DNA of 64,000 nt from Sodiomyces alkalinus F11 (taxonomy: Eukaryota > Ascomycota > Sordariomycetes > Glomerellales > Plectosphaerellaceae), in the NCBI RefSeq assembly GCF_003711515.1, contig NW_021167080.1, forward strand, positions 1,027,200 through 1,091,199. Direction: 5' to 3'. A program made the position numbers and the translations under genes. Of this stretch, positions 1 through 10,539 are shown piece by piece (positions within the stretch are counted from its first letter, which is position 1; every line of letters begins with the position of its first letter). The notes under the pieces are model-generated. The model ran no database searches. It had not been told where the DNA came from and saw only the letters and a list, made by a program, of their open reading frames with translations.

Positions 1-846
1 AGGCTAATTACCCCCTAACTTCTTTTTCTTAGTTAGAGGCGGCGGTAATAACTCGAATTATTATATAATTAGTATCGACTTAAAGTATAAGAGTATTATA
101 CCTATATTATTATTAGTAATACGCTTATTACTATTATTACCCCTATTATCGTAGGGGGCTAGCGTTATCTATAAACGCTATAAGTTAGCGGGGTTACCTT
201 AAAAAAGGATCGTGATAAAGAGATAGCTTACCTTAGATAGGGAACTCTTAAACTATATAAGTATTAATAAGAGAAGTCTACGATTAAGGGAGTTAAAGGA
301 ATCGTCGCTATAAGGAGACATAAGTATATATAGAATAGCTATAGCTATTATTATTATTATTATAGTTACAGGGGAGGAGAGAGGAAAAGGGGGCCTATAA
401 GAAAAAACGGGTATTATATATTTATAGATAGGAGCTACGCGAGGGAGCCTATATTACTATTTCGGGTATATAAATAAAGGGTTAGTAGGCGACCTAAGAT
501 TTCTTTAATATTAAGGTAAAGGTAAGGTAAGATAAAGGGACACGACTATTCCTTTATTACCGCGATATAAGGGGGAGCCGAGCTATAATAAGGACGCGCG
601 GTTATATAGCCCCTAGAGGGAGAGGGGGGGGGGGTAGTATTACGGGTTAACCCCGATATAAAGGATCCGGCTATACTCCGGATCCTCCTAACTACACGCT
701 TAGTTAATAGATCTATATCACCTAGTTATTGCTATCTTATAGCTAGCCTAGCACTATAGACTTTTCTCCTTTTCCTTCTTCCTTCCTTAGTTCTAGATAA
801 TCTATTATTACGACCTTACTTAGTGCCACGACCTATAACTAGTCGT

Positions 847-939
<93 letters not shown>

Positions 940-1060
940 TTATCTAAGTAAAGTTTGTAGTACTTTACGGGGATATCTAACTATATTAAAAAAGTAAGGG
1001 GAAATAAGTCTAGATATATAGGATTAAAAGTACTCTATAAGTTTTATATAATATAGCTTA
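1..1060. repeat. AT-rich RIP-mutated repeat DNA at window edge
   Basis: This block is very rich in TpA and in stop codons in all frames, and has no open reading frame of note. It looks like the mutated transposon blocks further along, but I cannot assign it to a family because no LTR, inverted repeat or conserved protein motif is visible. The composition changes to ordinary gene-like sequence at about 1060-1140, roughly 150-230 bp before the XPB start codon. The element probably continues beyond the left edge of the window. Confidence 0.65.
848..937. repeat. (TAA)n microsatellite, about 30 units
   Basis: An uninterrupted TAA trinucleotide run of about 90 bp lies inside the mutated repeat block. 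Such tracts are common in AT-rich fungal repeat DNA and are length-variable. Confidence 0.95.
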
Positions 1061-1288
1061 TCACACCTTGATAAGGTGGCTAAGGGCATCGGATAACTTG
1101 ATTATATTATAAAGTACGTAATCACGGTACGTACTCCTTGGCAGCTTACCTACCTCCTTCCCTATATCAGACCTTGCCTTCTTTCCTACGAATCGGTAGC
1201 TCGTTGTCTTTCCATCGATTCTTCATCGCCACTGGGTTTAAGTATAACCCATAGTCTCCGACCTTGCGCGACGTCGCCTCACACCACG

Positions 1289-3739
1289 ATGCCAGCCAAA
1301 CGGAAAGCCGCAGGCACAGTGACTGGCGCGGCAAAAGCAGGCAAAGGCTCGAAGGTGTCGACTCCCGCTGGAGTCGCTACTCCAAGGAGTATTGGTAGTG
1401 ACAATGAATCCTCCGTAGCGGACGCAGCCAGCGAAGTCGAGGATGAGACGATCGAAAAGAACATCAACAAATTCACTGTTGACTCGTATGAACGTGCCGC
1501 ACCGCTGGCGAAGACCCCGACATCGTACATCTTTGGGAAGCGAGATTACTCTTACCTGCAGCTCAAGCCGGATTACCAAAATCGCCCCCTGTGGATTGAC
1601 TCTGGAAAGGCGAGGATTTTTCTCGAGAGTTTCAGTCCGCTCGCGCAGCAAGCGCAGGACTTTCTCATCACAATTGCAGAACCCGTGTCACGCCCATCGT
1701 TCGTCCACGAATATGCGCTCTCGCCACACAGTCTATATGCGGCCGTTTCGGTTGGGCTGTCGCCTGACGACATCATCAATACCCTCGAGCGCTTTCTCAA
1801 GACGCCACTTCCGAAGCAAATTCGCGGCTTCATCGAAAGCTGTACAGCAAGCTTTGGCAAGGTCAAGCTGGTCCTGAAGAACACCAAGTATTTCGTCGAG
1901 AGCGCGGACCCCGTTGTGCTGCAAAAGCTCCTGAAGGATCCCATTATTGGCCCTCTTCGCACGCAAGGTACCGCCGAAATTACCACGACAGCGGCACCTA
2001 AGCAAGCACCGCTTGTCATACCCGGAACAACGAATGCAGCTGGTGTGCGGCAGGCTGCACAGCAAAACGACACGGGGAAAGATGGCGAGAACATCGCCGA
2101 GGACCAGGTATACGCCACGCTGAACGACGACGACGACGAAGATGCGGAAGTGACACACTCTTTCGAAATACCGGATTCCGCCGTCGAGGTTGTGCAGAAG
2201 AGATGTCTTGACCTCCAGTACCCCGTGCTTGAGGAGTACGATTTCCGGAAGGACGAGTTTAACGCAAACTTGGAAATAGACCTACGGCCAGGAACTCAAA
2301 TTCGCCCGTATCAGGAGAAGAGTCTCAGCAAGATGTTCGGAAACGGTCGAGCGAAAAGTGGCATCATCGTCTTGCCATGTGGTGCTGGAAAGACTTTGGT
2401 CGGGATCACCGCAGCCTGCACCGTGAAGAAGGGCGTGATAGTACTCTGTACAAGCTCCATGTCCGTCGTACAATGGCGGAACGAGTTCCTGAAGTGGTCG
2501 AACATCAAGCCGGAGGATGTCGAGGCCTTCACTTCGGAATCCAAGGGTCGGGTTTTCTCGGGTGCTACAGGAATCATCGTGACCACATATTCGATGGTGA
2601 CCCAAACTAGGGAGAGGTCGCACGATGCCAAAAAGATGATGGACTTTCTCCAGCAGAGAGAATGGGGCCTCATGCTGTTGGACGAAGTCCACGTTGTACC
2701 CGCCAATATTTTCAGAAAGGTCACGTCGTCCATCAAAACGCACTCGAAGCTCGGTCTCACGGCCACACTTCTCAGAGAAGACGACAGGATTTCAGATCTC
2801 AACTTTCTGATCGGACCCAAATTGTACGAGGCGAACTGGATGGAGCTTTCACAACAGGGACACATCGCCAGAGTACAGTGCGCAGAGGTGTGGTGCCCCA
2901 TGCCTACCGAATTTTACGATGAATATCTCAAGGCTCCGGCGCGGAAACGGGCGTTGCTGTATATCATGAATCCGTCCAAGTTCCAGGCGTGCCAATATCT
3001 TATCAACTATCACGAATCAAGGGGGGACAAGATCATTGTTTTCTCCGACAATGTATACGCACTGAAATCGTATGCCTTGAAGCTGGGCAAGGTGTTCATC
3101 TACGGCGAAACGGGACAAGCAGAGCGGCTGAAGGTATTGGAGAATTTCCAACACAACCCGCAGGTCAATACCCTCTTCCTGTCCAAAATCGGCGATACGT
3201 CCCTTGACCTGCCGGAAGCCACTTGCCTCATTCAGATCTCCTCGCATTACGGTTCACGTCGGCAGGAAGCCCAGCGGTTAGGGCGGATCCTCCGGGCCAA
3301 GAGAAGGAATGATGAGGGCTTCAATGCCTTTTTCTACTCACTGGTTTCCAAGGACACGTCGGAGATGTATTACTCTTCAAAGCGGCAGGCATTCCTCGTG
3401 GACCAGGGCTATGCATTTAAGGTCATCACGTCTCTCAACAACATTGACAAGACTGAAAACCTGGCATTCGCTACAGCCGCCGAGAGGAGGGAGCTGCTCC
3501 AGAAGGTGTTGGTTGAAAACGAAAGCGTGAACGACGAGGAAGTGGTAGACGATCTCTTCCACTCGGGTACGATGGGCCGACGACCAAAGAAGAAGGCGAA
3601 GAGAACGGCGGGTATGCTCGGCGACCTGTCTGGCGGGCAGGACATGGCGTATATCGAGCAAAACAAGAAGACCAAGTTGAAGAAGGGAGACAGTAATGCC
3701 TTCTTCCGGAAACTGCACCGACAGGCAGCCAAAAAGTGA
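1289..3739 (+). CDS. SSL2: TFIIH DNA helicase/translocase XPB (Ssl2/Rad25)
   Basis: An intronless gene encodes an 816-residue protein, close to the size of yeast Ssl2 and human XPB. XPB is the 3'-5' ATPase/translocase of TFIIH, opening promoters for RNA polymerase II and DNA around lesions in nucleotide excision repair. The first about 60 residues are low-complexity. An XPB N-terminal domain follows, starting near the [17 protein letters not shown] motif. The SF2 helicase core shows Walker A (PCGAGKT, near residue 365), the DEVH box (near 466), LTATLLRED (near 491-498, including the R-E-D motif that marks XPB), and motif [14 protein letters not shown] (near 662-672). The C-terminus is Lys-rich. 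Start choice: the first ATG of the long frame lies just after a pyrimidine-rich leader. The protein is intact despite its closeness to mutated repeats on both sides. Confidence 0.97.
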   Translation: MPAKRKAAGTVTGAAKAGKGSKVSTPAGVATPRSIGSDNESSVADAASEVEDETIEKNINKFTVDSYERAAPLAKTPTSYIFGKRDYSYLQLKPDYQNRPLWIDSGKARIFLESFSPLAQQAQDFLITIAEPVSRPSFVHEYALSPHSLYAAVSVGLSPDDIINTLERFLKTPLPKQIRGFIESCTASFGKVKLVLKNTKYFVESADPVVLQKLLKDPIIGPLRTQGTAEITTTAAPKQAPLVIPGTTNAAGVRQAAQQNDTGKDGENIAEDQVYATLNDDDDEDAEVTHSFEIPDSAVEVVQKRCLDLQYPVLEEYDFRKDEFNANLEIDLRPGTQIRPYQEKSLSKMFGNGRAKSGIIVLPCGAGKTLVGITAACTVKKGVIVLCTSSMSVVQWRNEFLKWSNIKPEDVEAFTSESKGRVFSGATGIIVTTYSMVTQTRERSHDAKKMMDFLQQREWGLMLLDEVHVVPANIFRKVTSSIKTHSKLGLTATLLREDDRISDLNFLIGPKLYEANWMELSQQGHIARVQCAEVWCPMPTEFYDEYLKAPARKRALLYIMNPSKFQACQYLINYHESRGDKIIVFSDNVYALKSYALKLGKVFIYGETGQAERLKVLENFQHNPQVNTLFLSKIGDTSLDLPEATCLIQISSHYGSRRQEAQRLGRILRAKRRNDEGFNAFFYSLVSKDTSEMYYSSKRQAFLVDQGYAFKVITSLNNIDKTENLAFATAAERRELLQKVLVENESVNDEEVVDDLFHSGTMGRRPKKKAKRTAGMLGDLSGGQDMAYIEQNKKTKLKKGDSNAFFRKLHRQAAKK

Positions 3740-4659
3740 GCGCAACATATTGCTTTGGTATTTGGGTAGCATCGATCAGGAGGGATCTGGCGAAGGCGAG
3801 GCGTTCTTGGCTTGGTTAAAGGTCTCGTTCTTTGCTGTGGATTTGAATGGGGGCATAAGGGCGGGCGTTGCTGCATCTTACGAGTCGACTGGGAAATGGC
3901 TTGCTTTAGAGGGACAGGAATATCCAACACAGAGAGAGCGCCGGAATAGAAAACGGCACCAGACTGAGCAGAGAGATAGAATACACTTCATAAACTGCAA
4001 CACTACCAAGATTATGGTGCATGGGCCAGTCGTCCTTCCATGCTCTGCAACACTCAACGCGTGTCATTCTCTCCCACAGCTAAGTCCTCAATGCATCCTT
4101 TTAATGATCCATGGCTCCTCGAAGCCTCGAACGCTCATGGATTACGGATAGACAGCTCGCAAGGGAGTGGTGATTCCGACATGTGGGGCATATTCGTAGT
4201 TCACTGCACCCCGCAATAACTACAGTGCAGCGTCCCAACTATCCGGTATCCGGGATGTTGATTTCTGTTCGAAGCACCCAGGGTCTGATGCCGACCTCGA
4301 AACCCGGCTCTCTAATTTCCAGGTTGTTTGTTCCTCCTTTAAGACGGACTTGGGAGTTCCCCATATCTTATGTACCCTCCTCCTGTTTCATTTGGCAGGA
4401 GACAGACAGGCAGCTGAGTAACATCCTCCGTACCTATGGAGAAAGGAAAGTCCGCGAGGGGACTTCAGAGGTACCAATTCCACCATATAAAAACGGAGAA
4501 AAGGTCAAATATATCGAGGCGTCTGGATGGGTTGTGTGTTAGCAAAGATTGTCGTCGAGTACCTGACACGATAACATTTCTAACCTTGAACCTGAACCCC
4601 ACTATCCTGCAGAGGTGAATTTCCGTACAAGGTATCCATAACACTTCGTAAGTACCTTA
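3740..4659. other. Intergenic region downstream of XPB
   Basis: About 0.9 kb of moderately GC sequence holds the XPB 3' end and ends at the TTA target duplication (4657-4659) of the Harbinger element. Short open frames at 3696-4151 and 4183-4542 have no recognisable domains and look like chance. Confidence 0.6.
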
Positions 4660-4688
4660 GGCCCCGTTCGACAATTTCAACAACTATT
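4660..4688 (+). repeat. Left terminal inverted repeat of Harbinger element
   Basis: It starts GGCCCCGTTCGACAATTTC directly after a TTA triplet. It pairs with 7743-7771 on the opposite strand over about 29 bp with four transition mismatches. Confidence 0.9.
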
Positions 4689-6519
4689 AACGATTTTCCA
4701 GTTTTATTATACAAGTGATAAACGCAGCTAAGACGCTAATTTAACGCCGGCTCTTAGCCTTAATATAGCTTTTTATATAGTTTATAAAGTCGTTATATCG
4801 GGGAAATATCGAAGCGATCTGGAATACTGGGTTAAGTCTTTTAAATATAAAGTCGTTATTCTTTTACTACTATAGATTATCATCGTGACTCCTACATATA
4901 TCTATATAACGGGATTAGGTTCTATTAGCGTGGAGTAAGTTATAGCAGGGTCTATAGATGATATACCTGACCCTGGCTCCGGGGATATCGAGCCGTAGAT
5001 ATAAGATATCGACTAGGAGCCTACCTAAAATACCACCTAAGGGCAGAATACTATCGATTCCGACCCCTCTAGCGACGACGAGGTATCCGAAAACGACGTA
5101 AATACGCAGAAAACCACCTTACTAGACCGCCCGGCGTCCTAAACCAATATCTCCTTATCCGGTAAATACTCTACGCGGGTAGCCTAGAGCGATACTATCG
5201 AATATAATCTCTTCGAATGTATAGTTATTACGCGTCGCGATAATACCCTATTTACGACTAGTAATAAGAGGTTAGCTAGGACGCTAGCCTTAAGTAGATT
5301 CTTACCTAAGATATAAGAGGTATTTCTTATAGCTAATCTAATAGTTAAGACGATAATATTAAAGCTCGATAATAAGGAAAAAGAGCTATAAGCGGTCCTT
5401 ACGCTTATCGGTAAGTCCGGTATAAATAACTACGACGATAAAACCAGTATAGTAAAGGTGACCGCGGAATAGTAGGATATCTTCGAGGCTAAATACGGCG
5501 AGGTTAGAAGACGTATTTGTAGAAAGGGTAGCGTATATTAGGTGGATAGCCTCTTAAAGCAGGTTTGCCTAATACTATCGCTATAGGCTAGAATATTACC
5601 GATATACACGAGCTAGATTAACGTAAACATTAGTTAATAATGCTATTAATAGCTATACTGCTAGCTTATAAGCGTAGTCGAAAGTAATAATAGGATTCTA
5701 ATAATACTAGCAGTAAAGGCTTACCTATCCCTTGTAACGACCTTTTAGATAACGCTCTATAGCGGTATCGTAGGAAGGAAGCTAACGATCCTTTAATAAC
5801 CGGATTAATTACGTTAGCGGTACGCTAAAATAAGCCTATCCTTATATAGGCGATTACCGCTTACGATAAGGAATTTAGCGACGAATTAGGTGGTACTAAT
5901 AGCGTTATTACGGTGGCAGAGTTCCTGACTTAAAATCCTAATAAGGTAACGCTATTTAACGCGGTGAAAGTCGATAGAAAAAGGGCGTCTTTAAAGAGGT
6001 ATAGGTTTATAAAAGAAAGGAATACTACGCATGGAAGTGGTAATAGTGGTGATAGTGGTGATAGTGGTAATAGCGTTAAGGGCAGGCGTAGGGCTAGGGT
6101 GGATCTAGATTCTAACTAAGCCTTATTTTCCGTGGATTTAATTAGCTAGGAGTGTTTACCCCCTACCCGAAGAGGACTAGTTCGGGGTAGAGCTTTATCT
6201 TATCTGCTCCTTCCGCTACCGTAATAATCTATACAGTACTTAAAAGTATTTTAATCCTTTTTACTTTAATAATAATAAACCTATATAACTACTACTGCTA
6301 TTCTGTTATCTTAGATATCTAGTATCGTATCTCTAATCCTCCATTATTACCGATATTATAGTTAGCACGCTTTACGGCTAGCTATAATAATCTCTTCTCC
6401 TCTTTAAATTCCTTATTAATAACCGTGGTTTAGTTACGTATAGCTCTAACGAAGTTCTAGATCCTAGTTACCGCGTATACGATTTCTACCTGCTTTTCGA
6501 AGCTATATTTAGGTACCTT

Positions 6520-6990
6520 CCTACTAAGGATACGGAAAGACCTCTTTAATATACTAAAAACACGTTTAACAGCACTATGGTAACCTGCGTGGAGGCGGTT
6601 AAACCGCTCCTTTAAGGATAACTGCCTCTACTCTATTTTAGAGAAATCTTAAAGGTAGTACCTCTCGCTATCGAATAGGGTTATAATACCTTTAATATCG
6701 CTGCCGAACCCACTATTTATAAGGTAGAACCTTCTATTAGGTACGTGAAAAGACCCTCCCACGAAAGCCTCTCGAAGTAAGGAAGAGTCGTTTATACTAC
6801 CCTTAGCACCTATTATAATATAGGTGAATAAGAGGTTAAAATTGACTACCGCGAGGATATTTTAGGTAAGTTACCCATTTCGGTTAAAGAACCGCTATTA
6901 TTCCTTAAGTAGTATCTACGCCGCGATATATATACCGTCGATTACCCCGATATAGCCGTTAAACTAATTATTCCGTTAAGATAGTTTAAT
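6520..6990 (-). pseudogene. Harbinger transposase remnant (DDE_4 type)
   Basis: Minus-strand translation shows the order of motifs of PIF/Harbinger transposases. G-V-I-D-G near 6930-6950 contains the first catalytic Asp. A GAKGSINDSSLLREA-like block near 6770-6810 carries the second. A FYLINSGF block near 6700-6730 corresponds to the YYLVDAGY block of the family. A Glu-containing block follows, ending in VFSILKRSF near 6535-6600. Several stops interrupt the frame and further remnants extend towards 7300. The gene is dead; the motifs are only readable through the mutations. Confidence 0.85.
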
Positions 6991-7742
6991 ATATCGCGAG
7001 ATATATCCCTATAGTGGGTTTTTCACGTATTTAATATAAAGCTAACATATTATACCTAGGACCTTATCGAAGATACGCGATCCGGTGTTTAGGGATATCT
7101 TAAAGCGGTGGTATATATTATATAGGGATACGCCGTGACCGATAATATAAAGGAAGAGTATAACCTTCTACGTTATCGTATAGTAAGTCGTCTCTCTAAC
7201 TATACTATTTAATACGATCTATCCTATTAGGCGATAGAATTTATTCTGACTTAATCTGAATAAGTCCCGAAATACTATATCGGAACCGATAAATAACCCC
7301 CTTATAGTATCTAATATTATAGCTGGATAATTCCCGTATGAATACCGAGAGGTATTTTTACGCCTCCAGAGGCGTTAAGTGACTTCAGGTCATTACAGGA
7401 TTAATACCAGAACTATAAGATCGAGTTTAGGGGTACGACTATTATCGTGGGTAGTAATAGCCTCGCCTATAACGGCGCGGCTAATAGTGGATCCTATCTT
7501 ATTAAAGATTTTAAATAGTTATTACGTTTAAAAGCTTTAATAAGTACTTCATATAAAAAGCGGCCGTTTTTTAGAAAAATGTTAATAAAAGGATCCCTGC
7601 CTAGCGTGGTACTTCGATAATAGGGGGATAGTAGAGGGATATATAAAAAATACAGTTACACTAAAAGTATTATACAAAAGGGGTCCTTATATCATGGGTG
7701 CGTCATGAGTTATGCATTTTTTGGATATTTTGACAAAATTTC

Positions 7743-7771
7743 AATAGTTATTAAGATTGTCGAACAGGGCC
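7743..7771 (-). repeat. Right terminal inverted repeat of Harbinger element
   Basis: The reverse complement starts GGCCCTGTTCGACAATCTT and mirrors the left end. A TTA target duplication follows at 7772-7774. Confidence 0.9.
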
Positions 7772-7802
7772 TTACATAGGTATCGTCTCTTAAGGCAGGG
7801 AA

Positions 7803-8010
7803 TGTCAGATAAAGCGTAGTCAAAATCGTCACAAAATAGGTCAAAATTGATTGAGGCAATTATGTATAATTTTTATAACTCTCACAGACCGTCAGGGAAA
7901 CGCTATTACCGTATTTTATATAATACAGATTCTGTAAGCGTCCGCCCGGATTATACTCTTAGTAATCCGGCCTATTACGTAACCGAAAAGACTATAGTCT
8001 ATTCGATACA
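7803..8010 (-). repeat. 3' LTR of outer Copia (left copy)
   Basis: This copy matches 19952-20157 almost throughout. Its differences are nearly all C/T or G/A transitions plus a 2-bp indel near the end. It is the more heavily mutated copy and is preceded by the GGGAA target duplication. Confidence 0.9.
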
Positions 8011-8099
8011 CCCCCTAATCGCCCTAAACGTTAGTTAGGCGATTAAAGCTATTCGTAATCGGCAGATAAAATCAGCTATATAATCTATTCGTTGTAGCC

Positions 8100-9640
8100 G
8101 CCTATAAATTCATCCTCTAGGTCCTCTAAATATTCTATCCGGACTTCCTCTAGCTATTTCTGCTATAACCGTTCCCGTATATCCATCACGCCCACCTAGG
8201 ACCTGAATATCTTAAATTTCTCGCCGCATAACGCCTTCGTTAATCCGTCTACTATTATTTCCGCACTCGTAACGTACGTTACGAGTATTTACCCTTATTC
8301 TTTTACTTAGCGTAATTAGTGGCCGTGGATATTAACGTGGCGGAGGCGCGTTATTAACGTGCTAATCGCTTAATTAACTAATCGAATCGTTTAGTTATTA
8401 TCGTATAAGATCCTTAATTCCAGATCGTTAAATTCCACTCCTATACTAAGTAATAGGCGTTATATAAAGATACCCTCTTTTATACCTTATACTAACGCTA
8501 ATAGCTCTGCTTCCGTTATTAAAATTATAACCGTATCCTGCTTATTAGCGCGCCACGCGATTATACCGCTAAATAAGCGTATTATATACGCTTAAGTACT
8601 CTTTCTATTAAGAGTATTATCGGTAAATAAAGCGTTAGTATAGATTTCGATAGTAGTATTACCCCTTAATTCTAATATAAATAATTAGCTATTAATTAGA
8701 TAAAGGATTAGATAATCGGCGGCCTTATAGTGAATAGGCCCTAGATTAACGTTAAACTAGTATAGCCTGGATACTATAAACGCGATATTAGGCCGCGATA
8801 TCACTACTATATATAGTATAGATCCTATCTTCCGTTAATAGCTTTTAACGTTAGTTAAGGTCCTTAAATAGGGTAGTAGCTCTATAACCTTAATTAGGTG
8901 CGTTAGGCGATAATTACTAGTATACTTACTATTCGGCTTTAATAAGCGTTCTAACTTAGTAACGTAGTCGTGTTATAATAGCTAGATTTTACGGGCGACA
9001 CGGTCGCGAATAACCTTAATACTAAGGAACCACTATAGAGAATCGCTACCTTATAGATTATAATAGCGTTATAGGTTATTAACGGCCTACTCTATCTACG
9101 CCTTATATTATTTCTTATAAGTAATAACGATATCGTTAACGTAGAAGAATAGGATTAAACCGCGGCGCAGAAAATAACACGGTTCTTACGGTACTATCTA
9201 GAAGCCGTCCGCTAAAAGGATAGCCGAAAAGTGCTTTTACTAAAGTATTAGAGACTCCTTAAGTCTATATAACGCCTTTGTCACGTATAAACGACTCCTA
9301 GGGGCTAGAAAGCCTAGCGGCGGGTATATAAAGATATCGTGGGAGAGGGGCGGATATATAAACGCGTTTATAACGTTAAATTACAATCGCGTAAGGTTAA
9401 ATCGGGCGGTAATAGCTATTAACGCGCGGAATAACCGTCCGGCCAACGTTACTACGTATATCTCCTTAAGCGAGGATTAATACTACTAATCTCCTCGCAC
9501 TATAAGCCTTACCTTATATTTATATAGAAATCTATACTTATCAAACATATCTATTATCACCTATATCGAATTAAGAACCTAATATCGATCTGCTACGGAC
9601 ACCGGCACCCGTATCCACAACCCTATCTCCTCGTGGCTCC
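8100..9640 (-). pseudogene. Copia reverse transcriptase/RNase H remnant (outer element)
   Basis: On the minus strand a damaged Copia reverse transcriptase is readable. The block LILFFYVNDI near 9135-9170 corresponds to the VYVDDI catalytic signature of the family, with N replacing the first D. RNase H-like remnants lie nearer 8290-8600. Frequent TAG/TAA and the lack of any open frame show RIP inactivation. The fragment continues at 16452 on the far side of the inserted element. Confidence 0.75.
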
Positions 9641-9764
9641 GCAGGTGGTCTTCTTATGCCTATCGGAATAGGTGGCCGTAAGAGTACAAGGGTATATCGC
9701 GAGGGTTCTTCGGAGGAGGAGGGAGGTCTTTACGGTGGATCTTTACGGCCGCCGGAGTTATATT

Positions 9765-10048
9765 TATCGCATGGGCAGGACCACGATATAGTCTATAGGG
9801 GATCCAGGGGGGATCCACTCCATAACTAAGGGCTCCGGATATCGGGGACTTCGGGCATCAGGATATGACAAGGGCGGATACCGGAAAAGACCGGATAGGA
9901 TCCAAATGACATAGTACCCATAATAGAGTCTTCACCACCTAAATTAAGGGCGTAAAAGACTCTCCCAGATATAACTTAACATAATACACACACACGAGAT
10001 TTCTGCTCTACTAAGTTAATCATTTAAGTGCCTATTTAACGTGCGATA
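9765..10048 (+). repeat. 5' LTR of inner Copia
   Basis: It is collinear with 16168-16451 over 284 bp with only scattered differences, mostly transitions. It ends in GCGATA (originally probably CGACA) and is followed by a candidate primer-binding site GTTATAAGCCC. Confidence 0.88.
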
Positions 10049-10225
10049 GTTATAAGCCCGGTAGCCGTTTTAGCGTAAAGTTATTACTAAGCATACCCCT
10101 CAAAAAATAACCTCAATTCGAAACGTGAAAAAACTATGAAAAATAAAGAGAGACAGTCAGAGCTATTAGTGCTTATTAATAACTTATCCAGCCTACCAGG
10201 CAGTACTGCCTGCTAACCTAGGGGG

Positions 10226-10318
10226 TATATCGTATTGAATATAAGCACTTGTATAAGCCCTATGTACAAGACATAGGAATTCCCTTTTAGCGTAGTGGTA
10301 TATTTTTAAGATACGACA
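10226..10318 (+). repeat. Short LTR-like unit between polypurine and PBS-like motifs
   Basis: A 93-bp stretch begins TATATCG, preceded by AGGGGG, and ends ACGACA, followed directly by GTTATAAGCCC. The same PBS-like word follows the true 5' LTR at 10049. The arrangement polypurine-LTR-PBS inside an element would fit a remnant of a shared LTR from a tandem or nested small element. It could also be coincidence in low-complexity DNA. Confidence 0.4.
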
Positions 10319-10539
10319 GTTATAAGCCCAGTTTATAACGCCTAAACGATAGATATTAATAAGGCTACCCCTATTCCACTGCAAAGAAGTAATCACGTCT
10401 ATATAAGCACTCTTAAACAACTACTATCGACCTAATCAGAGCAATTAAAAGATTAATTAACCTACCTATTAATTAACTAACCGATAAATAATAATCTAGT
10501 AAAGATATCTTCTAATATATCTAACGCCGAATAGAAGTC

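Larger units (their letters stand above)
4660..7771 (-). mobile_element. PIF/Harbinger DNA transposon, RIP-inactivated
   Basis: The element is about 3.1 kb. It is bounded by terminal inverted repeats of about 29 bp that begin GGCCCYGTTCGACAAT and differ only by transitions. A TTA duplication flanks it on both sides (4657-4659 and 7772-7774), the 3-bp TWA target typical of PIF/Harbinger. The minus strand carries a destroyed DDE transposase. The plus strand at about 4900-6120 carries a second damaged frame ending in Gly/Ser/Asp-rich repeats, which would fit the accessory second ORF of this superfamily. In-frame TAG/TAA replace expected Gln and Trp codons, as expected from RIP. Confidence 0.88.

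Noticed and set aside
848..937. Regular repeat resembling a CRISPR-like array
   Set aside because: It is a simple TAA microsatellite in a eukaryotic genome. There are no spacers.
1238..3930. Several open frames of 60-200 codons antisense or in other frames over the XPB gene
   Set aside because: They are shadows of a strongly conserved intronless gene, without own motifs.
7847..8038. Small frame over the outer Copia LTR (also 19996-20205)
   Set aside because: The two similar peptides arise because the frame lies in the two LTR copies. They are not genes.
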